From Onishia taeanensis (GTDB lineage: Bacteria > Pseudomonadota > Gammaproteobacteria > Pseudomonadales > Halomonadaceae): a DNA stretch of 64,000 nt. The notes under the pieces are model-generated. The model was not told the DNA's origin and did no database searches. It was given only the letters and a program-made list of their open reading frames with translations. Within the stretch, counting starts at the first letter, position 1, and every line of letters starts with the position of its first letter. Shown here in pieces: positions 40,301 through 47,203 of the stretch. A program made the translations under genes and the position numbers. Location: contig NZ_FNCI01000004.1 of assembly GCF_900100755.1 (NCBI RefSeq), forward strand, positions 126,089 to 190,088. The letters are read 5' to 3'.

Positions 40301-41242
40301 ATGATGTGGATTCCGCTGGCCTTCGTGCTGCTCTTCTCGACCGGCTTCATCTGCGCCCGACTGGGCACCATGGATGCCGAACCCTTCACCCTGCTCCTGG
40401 TACGCAGTCTGCTGGTACTTCCGGTACTGGGCATCATCCTGTGGGCACGCCGCGCGCCTAACCAGTGGGGCAACCGCGCACAGCGAGGCTGCCAAATGGG
40501 CGTGGGCATGCTGCTGCACGGCGCCTATCTGGGTGGCGTCTTCGCCGCGGTCAAGGCCGGGCTACCCGCTGGGCTCACGGCGCTGCTGGTCAGCCTACAC
40601 CCACTAGCGACGGCCGCCCTGTCGTTGCCGTTGCTCGGCGTGCGCCTGGGCCCCAAGCAATGGTGCGGCCTTGCCTTGGGCGCGACGGGCGCCAGTCTGG
40701 TGCTAAGCGGTGGCTTGGAGGCATCTCACGGCTGGCCCCTGGTGGGTCTGGCTTGGTGTTTAATGGCCCTGGTTGGCATTTCCAGCGCCACTCTGTGGCA
40801 GAAACGACTGAGTGGCGGCATGGGAATGGTCGAGGGGTTGATTTTCCAGTACCTGGGGGCCGCACTGGTCTTCAGCGTCGCGGCCACCTGGATCGGCAGC
40901 TTCACCTTCGATCCCACTCCCCGCCTACTGCTGACACTTGCCTGGCTGGTCGGCGCAATCTCGGTGGGCGCCATCTGGCTACTGATGATCATGATCGCCC
41001 GCGGCGAAGCGCATCAGGTCGCCCGCACCTTCTTCCTCGTCCCGCCATGCGCAGCGGTCATGGCCTGGCTAATGTTCGACGAGCAGTGGACGCTGCCGAT
41101 GATCATCGGCGCCGCCCTGGTGGTGGCGGGCCTGGCACTCGACCGCCCGGCGGCTAACCAGGCCAATGCTGCCCGAGGCAACGCCGCCAAGCCTAGCGCC
41201 AACCAAGGCAAATCAACGCACCCCGAGCAAACCACTAAATAG
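40301..41242 (+). CDS. EamA/DMT-family transporter
   Basis: Inner-membrane protein of 313 residues with about ten hydrophobic helices arranged as two EamA repeats, a drug/metabolite exporter fold. It opens IPLAFVLLFSTGFICARLG, typical of the RhaT/EamA group; substrate unknown. A polar Ala/Asn/Lys-rich tail of about 30 residues follows the last helix. The start is one of GTG-ATG-ATG triplets after AAGGA; the first ATG (40301) is chosen. It stands alone and converges with the aminopeptidase gene with 56 bp between stops. Confidence 0.85.
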   Translation: MMWIPLAFVLLFSTGFICARLGTMDAEPFTLLLVRSLLVLPVLGIILWARRAPNQWGNRAQRGCQMGVGMLLHGAYLGGVFAAVKAGLPAGLTALLVSLHPLATAALSLPLLGVRLGPKQWCGLALGATGASLVLSGGLEASHGWPLVGLAWCLMALVGISSATLWQKRLSGGMGMVEGLIFQYLGAALVFSVAATWIGSFTFDPTPRLLLTLAWLVGAISVGAIWLLMIMIARGEAHQVARTFFLVPPCAAVMAWLMFDEQWTLPMIIGAALVVAGLALDRPAANQANAARGNAAKPSANQGKSTHPEQTTK

Positions 41243-41298
41243 AGCGCCCGAGCCCACTCTTAGCTAAGTCGGAGGCCGGAGCACAGCCAACCCGCTTC

Positions 41299-42597
41299 TC
41301 AAACCAGCTCGGCGCGATTCAGATAGGCCGTCAGCACGCGAATCAACCGCTCGGCGTCTTCGCTGCCGGCCGTCTCGCGAATCGAGTGCATGCCCCACTG
41401 GGCGACGCCCACATCCAGCGTCGGCACACCGAGTTCGGTGGCGGTGATCGGCCCGATGGTGCTGCCACAGCCCATGTCGGCGCGGGTGACGAAGGTCTGC
41501 ACCGGCACCTCGGCTTCCCGGCAAAGGTCGTGAAACAGCGCCGAGGTGGCACTATTGGTTGCATAGCGCTGGCTGGCATTGACCTTGATCACGGGGCCGC
41601 CGTTGATAGCAGGCCCATGGCCGGCATCATGCTTGTCCTTGAAGTTCGGGTGCAGCGCGTGAGCATTGTCGCAGGAGATCATTCTCGATGCCTGGATCAG
41701 GCGAATGAAGCCCTCGTCGCCCGCTTCGCCGAGCTGGGCATTGACGCGCCGCAGCACATCACCGAGGAAGGGCCCCTGGGCACCTGAGGCGCTGGCGCTA
41801 CCCACTTCTTCATGGTCATTGGCCACCAGCACGGCGCCTTGCTCACCGTTGCAATCAAGCAAGGCTTCCAGGCCGATGAAACAGGACAGCAGGTTGTCGA
41901 GACGAGCACTGGCGATGAGCTCGCCCCGAGCACCTACGCGTGCCGGAGGCTGGGTGTCATAGAGCGCCAATTCGAAGTCCAGCGGCTCGGCGTCCTGAAT
42001 GCCGTGCTGCGCGTCAAGCCAGCCTTTCAGCAGGCCATTGAAATCATCGCTGTCGCCACCTTGCAACAAAACCGCCGCCATCTCGGTCTGAGGGTTGATG
42101 GCGCGACCGCTGTTGGCCTCACGGTCGAGATGAATCGCCAGACTCGGCACGGTCGCCACCGGCCAGTCGACGTTGAGCAACACCCCCTCGATACGCCCAT
42201 CGGGATGGCGCAGGTGCACTCGGCCGGCAAGCCCCAGATCACGATCGAACCAGGGTGCCAGCAGCACACCGCCATAGACCTGCACGCCTAGCTGCAGCCA
42301 GCCGGCGCTATGCTGGGCGGCATGGGGCTTCAAATGCAGCCCCGGGCTGTCGGTATGGGCCCCGATCATGCGCAGCGCTTCTAGCCGCCCCTTGGGCAGC
42401 TGCAGCGCAATAATCGAGGCGTCGTTGCGGGTCACGTAGACCCGCTCACCGGCCGCCAGGGTCCAGGGTTGTGTCTCATCCAGGCGGCGATAGCCGGCAG
42501 CTTCCAGGCGTTCCGCCATGTTGGCTACCGCATGCCAGGGGGTGGGAGAACGCTCGAGAAAGTCGAGCAGTCGATCCACGGGGGAGGCGTGATGCAT
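41299..42597 (-). CDS. apeB: M18-family aminopeptidase
   Basis: 432-residue dizinc aminopeptidase of the aspartyl/ApeB family that releases N-terminal residues in the cytoplasm. Metal and catalytic motifs are visible: MIGAHTDSPGLHLKP, VANDHEEVGSASASGA, and the final GVAQWGMHSIRETAG histidine block. A start at 42597 fits an AGAGG site; an ATG two codons upstream is possible. It is divergent from prc, with about 130 bp between starts. Confidence 0.93.
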   Translation of the reverse strand: MHHASPVDRLLDFLERSPTPWHAVANMAERLEAAGYRRLDETQPWTLAAGERVYVTRNDASIIALQLPKGRLEALRMIGAHTDSPGLHLKPHAAQHSAGWLQLGVQVYGGVLLAPWFDRDLGLAGRVHLRHPDGRIEGVLLNVDWPVATVPSLAIHLDREANSGRAINPQTEMAAVLLQGGDSDDFNGLLKGWLDAQHGIQDAEPLDFELALYDTQPPARVGARGELIASARLDNLLSCFIGLEALLDCNGEQGAVLVANDHEEVGSASASGAQGPFLGDVLRRVNAQLGEAGDEGFIRLIQASRMISCDNAHALHPNFKDKHDAGHGPAINGGPVIKVNASQRYATNSATSALFHDLCREAEVPVQTFVTRADMGCGSTIGPITATELGVPTLDVGVAQWGMHSIRETAGSEDAERLIRVLTAYLNRAELV

Positions 42598-42727
42598 GTT
42601 CATCCTCTTGAAGGGTCTGTGTCTGGCGACACAGGCTGCTACAATGGCCTCTCGGCTGTCGAGAGGCGGGTGACGAGCCGGGCTCAGCTAGGGACGAAGT
42701 GTACATGAAACCGGGAGTGCTTCATTG

Positions 42728-44836
42728 ATGAGACGGATTGCAGCCATTGGGCGGATAGGCGCCATCACCCTGATGCTGATGACGCTGAGCGCCATGGCGA
42801 TGGCCCAGCCGCACCCGAGCGAGGCGCAGGTACAGGTAGCGCCCGAAATCGCCGACTCCCTTCGCTACGGGCACTACGCGGATGTCAGCCTGACCGACAG
42901 CTGGTCGCAGCGTGCCTTCCAGCGCTACTTGGATATCCTCGACCCACAGCGATCCTACCTGCTCAAGCGTGACGTCAACGAGTTCCGCGACAGCCTAAGT
43001 GAGCGCATCGACGACGCCCTTTACGACGGGGACCTGGAACCGGCTTTTGCGCTCTATGAGCGCTATCAGGAACGCCTAGAGGCACGCCTGGAGTGGATTC
43101 TAGCCAAGCTCGATGACGGCCTCGACTACCGCTACGATACCGACGAGCGGCTGGCACTGGATCGCAAGGATGCGCCTTGGGCCGAGAAACAAGACGCCCT
43201 CGACGAGCTTTGGAACAAACGCCTCAAGAACTCGGCCCTGACCATGATGCTCAGCGGCCAGGAGGAGGCCGAGGTCGAAAAAACGCTACGCGATCGCTTC
43301 GAAGGCCAACTGAACCGCGTGCACCAGACCAACACCGAGGATATTTTTGGCCTGTTCATGGCTGCCGTGACCGGCACCATCGATCCTCATACCGAGTATC
43401 TGTCACCGCGCCAGGGCGAATCCTTCGATATCCAGATGCGCCTATCCCTCGAGGGGATCGGAGCCCTGCTGCAAGCCGATGGTGAATACGTCAAGGTCTC
43501 GAGTCTGGTAGCGGGTGGCCCCGCCGAGAAGGCCGGCGTTCTGCAACCCGCCGACCGTATCATTGCCGTCGGGCAAGGCGATGACGGCGAGATGACCAAC
43601 GTGGTCGGCATGCGCCTCGATGATGTGGTCGACCTGATTCGCGGCCCCAAGGGATCAAAGGTGCTGCTGGATGTCGTGCCGGCCCAATCGGTGGACACCA
43701 CACGCTCGCATATCGTCGAAATCGTGCGTGATACCGTCAACCTAGAGGACCAGGCAGCCAGCAGCGAGGTCATCGAGGTCAAGCGCGAAGACGGCACTCA
43801 TCGCATCGGCGTGATCGACGTTCCCACCTTCTACGTCGACTTCGACGCCTGGCAGGCCGGCGAAGAAGATTACCGCAGCACGACCCGCGACGTGGCCAAG
43901 GAGATCCGCTCTCTCAAGGCGCAGAATGTCGAAGGGATCGTGCTCGACCTGCGCGACAACGGAGGTGGCGCCCTGCAAGAAGCCAACTCGCTGATCGGCC
44001 TGTTCATCGATCGCGGCCCCACCGTGCAGGTGCGCGACGCTAGCGGGCGCATCAGCCTGTATGGCGACACCGACAGCGGCGTTCTCTATGACGGCCCGCT
44101 AACGGTGCTGGTCAATCGTCTGTCGGCCTCAGCATCCGAGATCCTGGCGGGCGCCATTCAGGACTATGGTCGTGGCCTGATCGTGGGCAGCCGGACCTTC
44201 GGCAAGGGCACCGTGCAGACCCTCAACGAGCTCAGTCACGGCGAGGTCAAGCTGACCCGGGCCAAGTTCTATCGGATCTCCGGGGAAAGCACCCAGCACC
44301 GTGGCGTTGAGCCCGATATTACCTTCCCGAGCCTGATCGACCCGGACGTGATCGGTGAAAGCAGCCTCGACAACGCCCTGCCCTGGGACACCGTGCGTGC
44401 CGTGCAGTACCGGCTCTACGGAACGCCCTGGCGTCACCTCGAGGCCCTGGCCGCGTCGCATCGCGAGCGCATCGCCTCGCACCCCAATTTCGTCTACCTG
44501 GAAAAACAGGCCGAGCTCTCCCGCCAGCTACGCGATCAGCTCACCAGCGTCAGCCTGAATCGCGAGCAGCGTCAGCGCGAGATGCAGGCCCAGGAAGCCG
44601 AGCAACTGTCGCTGGAGAATCAGCGCCGTCGCGCCCTGGGGCTCGAGGAACTCGAAGACTGGAGTGATGCCCGCGGCGCCACCGATGAGTCAGAGACGGG
44701 TGCCGCACTGGATAGCGAGGAGTCCGCTCCCATCGACCGTGCCCAGCTCATCGAAAGTGCCAACATCCTGCTCGACTATTCTCATCTCAGTGAGGACGAC
44801 AGCATGGATGGGCGCCAAATCAGCGGCATGCAGTAA
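42728..44836 (+). CDS. prc: Carboxy-terminal (tail-specific) protease Prc
   Basis: 702-residue periplasmic S41 protease with signal peptide (residues 1-27, cleavage after AMA). An N-terminal helical domain is followed by a PDZ domain (about residues 235-325, IGALLQADGEYVKVSSLVAGGPAEKAG) and the protease fold. The Ser/Lys dyad is in LSASASEILAG and RTFGKGTVQT. The C-terminal helical DUF3340-type tail is acidic. It trims PBP3 and degrades SsrA-tagged periplasmic proteins and hydrolases such as MepS. The ATG at 42728 was taken rather than a TTG just before it. Confidence 0.95.
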   Translation: MRRIAAIGRIGAITLMLMTLSAMAMAQPHPSEAQVQVAPEIADSLRYGHYADVSLTDSWSQRAFQRYLDILDPQRSYLLKRDVNEFRDSLSERIDDALYDGDLEPAFALYERYQERLEARLEWILAKLDDGLDYRYDTDERLALDRKDAPWAEKQDALDELWNKRLKNSALTMMLSGQEEAEVEKTLRDRFEGQLNRVHQTNTEDIFGLFMAAVTGTIDPHTEYLSPRQGESFDIQMRLSLEGIGALLQADGEYVKVSSLVAGGPAEKAGVLQPADRIIAVGQGDDGEMTNVVGMRLDDVVDLIRGPKGSKVLLDVVPAQSVDTTRSHIVEIVRDTVNLEDQAASSEVIEVKREDGTHRIGVIDVPTFYVDFDAWQAGEEDYRSTTRDVAKEIRSLKAQNVEGIVLDLRDNGGGALQEANSLIGLFIDRGPTVQVRDASGRISLYGDTDSGVLYDGPLTVLVNRLSASASEILAGAIQDYGRGLIVGSRTFGKGTVQTLNELSHGEVKLTRAKFYRISGESTQHRGVEPDITFPSLIDPDVIGESSLDNALPWDTVRAVQYRLYGTPWRHLEALAASHRERIASHPNFVYLEKQAELSRQLRDQLTSVSLNREQRQREMQAQEAEQLSLENQRRRALGLEELEDWSDARGATDESETGAALDSEESAPIDRAQLIESANILLDYSHLSEDDSMDGRQISGMQ

Positions 44837-44849
44837 TCTCTGCCTCGGC

Positions 44850-44881
44850 AAAGGGCGCACCCAGCGGGTGCGCCCTTTTTC
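44850..44881 (+). terminator. Rho-independent terminator after prc
   Basis: AAAGGGCGCACCC / GGGTGCGCCCTTT, a perfect 13-bp stem with an AGC loop, followed by TTTTT (the run overlaps the stem end). It lies 13 bp after the prc stop. Confidence 0.95.
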
Positions 44882-45333
44882 TAGCTCTCCTGTAACGCCC
44901 TCCCCGCTTTTTTTCTGATATCGCCTCCACTGACAGCGCCCACAGTCGACTTGCCCTGCTTTCTGGGCTGACAGCTCTCCTTCTGTGTCTCAGTAGATGC
45001 TCATGCGCGCCTGCCGGAAGCTCAATATGACGCCAGGTCTTACACCATCCGCCGTTCTTTCGCCGGTTCCATCACTGAACCGCGCACGAAGCTCGATCGG
45101 AAATGGACGGCTTAGGTGATGTTTTCGGGGCACGTCGCAGCGGTAAAACAGCGGAGCAGCGCGGGGAGAAAAGAGGATAGGCAGTCGGTCACTAGCATCC
45201 TGAAAGCGCGCTCAAGGCCGCCGGACGAGTGGTTGGCGCTCAGCAATACGAGGTTTATTGCCAAGCCAGGCTAGCGTTCAGGAGAGCCAGAGACGGGGAT
45301 CGGAAAAGCCGCTAGCGAGCCACGGTACTGGCG
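44882..45333. other. Long gene-free stretch between prc and fliA
   Basis: About 450 bp with no frame that looks coding, no tRNA and no clear terminator for the fliA side. A small imperfect hairpin CGGTTC...GAACCG is near 45072 and CGCTAGCG occurs near 45312. I see no promoter that stands out. Base composition is a little less GC-rich than the genes on each side. Confidence 0.5.
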
Positions 45334-46038
45334 TCAGTTATCGGTCACCATTCGCGCCCTAAGGCGACTCACGGCCTGACTGTGCAGCTGGCAGACACGG
45401 GATTCGGTCACGCCGAGTACTGCACCGATTTCCTTGAGGTTGAGCTCTTCCTGATAGTAGAGCGCCATCAGCTGTTTTTCACGCTCCGGTAAGGCACCAA
45501 TGGCCTCTACCAGCTGCTCGCGCTGCTGGCTGTCGACCAGCGCCGCAAAAGGGGATTGCGGCGCGCCGGCCCCCGCCTGGGGCTCTCCGCCTTCGGTGAC
45601 CAACTCCTCGAACGGCAACAGATGACCGTTATTGGTGTCGCTCAGTAACTGGCGATAGACATCCATCGGCATATCGAGATCAGCGGCAATTTCCCGCTCC
45701 TCCGGTGGCCGGCCCAGCTCCTGCTCGAGGCGACGCACGCTGGCATCCACGCTGCGGGCATTGCGCCTGACGCTGCGTGGCATCCAGTCCCGGGTTCGTA
45801 GCTCATCAATCATGGCGCCGCGGATACGCTGGCTGGCGAAGGTCGTGAAACTTGCGCCCGCCTTGGCGTCAAAGCGCCCCAAAGCATCCAGCAGTCCCAC
45901 CATACCCGCCTGAATCAGGTCATCCAGCTCGACCGCCGCCGGCAGCTTGACCTGCAGCGAGAGTGCCTGACGCCGGACCACGGGCAGGTACTGTTCAAGC
46001 ATTGCGTTTTGATCGATCTTGCCCTGTGCCGTGTACAT
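45334..46038 (-). CDS. fliA: Flagellar RNA polymerase sigma factor FliA (sigma-28)
   Basis: 234-residue sigma-28, slightly shorter than E. coli FliA (239). Region 2 (LIQAGMVGLLDALGRFD... FTTFASQRIRGAMIDELR) and region 4 (LPEREKQLMALYYQEELNLKEIGAVLGVTESRVCQLHSQA) are intact. It drives late flagellar and chemotaxis genes and is held by FlgM until hook completion. It is the last gene of the cluster, 135 bp after flhE. Two candidate FliA-dependent promoters are at 57035 and 61795 upstream in the same block. Confidence 0.96.
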   Translation of the reverse strand: MYTAQGKIDQNAMLEQYLPVVRRQALSLQVKLPAAVELDDLIQAGMVGLLDALGRFDAKAGASFTTFASQRIRGAMIDELRTRDWMPRSVRRNARSVDASVRRLEQELGRPPEEREIAADLDMPMDVYRQLLSDTNNGHLLPFEELVTEGGEPQAGAGAPQSPFAALVDSQQREQLVEAIGALPEREKQLMALYYQEELNLKEIGAVLGVTESRVCQLHSQAVSRLRARMVTDN

Positions 46039-46173
46039 CCTGTTGCCTCAAGGACCGACATGGAGCCGGAAAGCGTGGTTAGGACGACGCTCCGTACAAC
46101 CGGAGTTCGATGAATTCTATTATTAAGCCTGTCTCACTCGATAGAAGGGCGAAATAGCCCCTAATGATGGCGG

Positions 46174-46605
46174 TTATTTCACTGATGAAGCGCCTCGGTT
46201 GCGATAGTTGACGATCACCTGCAGCCCCTCGACCTTGACCGCGCGGCGCTGGCCGTTAGGTAGCAGGAAGCGAAAGTGCAGCTCACTGCCAGCCTGCCAG
46301 GACATGGGGGCGGTGCGCCGCCCTCGGGTAGAAGTCAATGACAGGCACTCGCTACCCTGGCATAGCCATGCACGAAGCGCCCGGTCAGAGGGTAAGCGAA
46401 ACCGCCAGCTAACCTCGCTGACCTGCCGGCCTGCCAGCCGTGAAGGATTAGCCGCAGAGAGAGCCTCAGAGCTTGTCACCCGCCCCGGCACGGCGACGGT
46501 CACCGAAGGGGCATTGGCCACCCAACTGCCGGCGGCCAGACACGCTGGCGCCATTCCGAGTATCATGGCGATACCGAGGAGTCGGATTGCCCAGAACTTG
46601 TTCAT
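46174..46605 (-). CDS. flhE: Flagellar protein FlhE
   Basis: 143-residue periplasmic protein with a Sec signal peptide (cleavage near ACLAAG, residue 25). The mature sequence follows enterobacterial FlhE: GSWVANAPSVTVAVPG, VSEVSWRFRLP, LRAWLCQGSECLSL with the conserved cysteine pair, and the terminal VEGLQVIVNYRNRG, nearly the VRSNQVIVNYR ending of E. coli. FlhE limits proton leakage through the flagellar export gate. It is encoded after flhBA in enterobacteria; here after flhF and an flhG-like gene, which it overlaps by 4 bp. FlhE is uncommon outside enterobacteria, so the identification is notable. Confidence 0.85.
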   Translation of the reverse strand: MNKFWAIRLLGIAMILGMAPACLAAGSWVANAPSVTVAVPGRVTSSEALSAANPSRLAGRQVSEVSWRFRLPSDRALRAWLCQGSECLSLTSTRGRRTAPMSWQAGSELHFRFLLPNGQRRAVKVEGLQVIVNYRNRGASSVK

Positions 46606-47201
46606 GGCGCCAGCACCAGCAGGTCGATATCGAAGGCTTCGCGTGCCATCTGCTGCAGATTGTTGAGCAAGCCCCGCCGCGAGGCGACCGGCGGATGCAG
46701 TGCCAGCATACGCTGGGGGCCGCCATTACGCCGCACGGCCTGCAGCACATTGAAGGCCTCGCGAAAACCATCACCGCCGGTCTCGACCCACAACGCCCAG
46801 CGTTTTTCCTGGCTGGCCAGTTGGGCCAGCCGCGAACTGTGGGCATCGCAGGCCACGACCTGCCAAGCCGCCGGATCCCCCACCCAGCGCCGTCCTTGCC
46901 GTGACCAACTGACCAAGGCCGCCTGCGCTTGCTCGACGCCACCGGCTCGTGGAAGCCCCACCACCATCAAAGGAATGGTCGGGACAGGCTCCGGTTCTGG
47001 TTCGGGCGTTGGCTCGCGTTGCGGTGCCGGCTCGGGTTCCGACGCCTGGTCCGGTTCCGGCATGACCGGGGCATCCACTGCACGGTCGCGAGCACCCGCC
47101 GGCGCCTGATCATCGGCGCGCACGGCCTCACCCAAGGCTTCATCGCCCGAGGCTCCACGCGCCTGAGCCCAGCGGCGCAGACCGGCTGCCTGGTCACTCA
47201 T
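46602..47201 (-). CDS. Degenerate FlhG-like protein in the flhG position
   Basis: 199-residue protein located directly after flhF. It begins MSDQAAGLRRWA; residues 3-9 (DQAAGLR) match the DQAxxLR motif by which FlhG/FleN stimulates the FlhF GTPase. A low-complexity Pro/Glu linker fills residues 44-76. Residues 79-95 include RAGGVEQAQAAL where FlhG has KGGVGKT, so the Walker A lysine is missing. Residues 148-199 (EAFNVLQAVRRNGGPQR...FDIDLLVLAP) echo the FlhG stretch with DAYALIKVLSR and FLDVTLxYLGxVP. The chain is about 75 residues shorter than FlhG despite its linker. I infer a FlhG relic without ATPase activity. A TTG two codons upstream overlapping the flhF stop is an alternative start. Confidence 0.6.
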   Translation of the reverse strand: MSDQAAGLRRWAQARGASGDEALGEAVRADDQAPAGARDRAVDAPVMPEPDQASEPEPAPQREPTPEPEPEPVPTIPLMVVGLPRAGGVEQAQAALVSWSRQGRRWVGDPAAWQVVACDAHSSRLAQLASQEKRWALWVETGGDGFREAFNVLQAVRRNGGPQRMLALHPPVASRRGLLNNLQQMAREAFDIDLLVLAP

Positions 47202-47203
47202 AC

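Noticed and set aside
45339-45346. TTATCGGT at the end of fliA as a sigma-28 -10 element on the - strand
   Set aside because: No TAAAG-type -35 at the correct distance, and the site lies inside the fliA coding end with no gene closely downstream.
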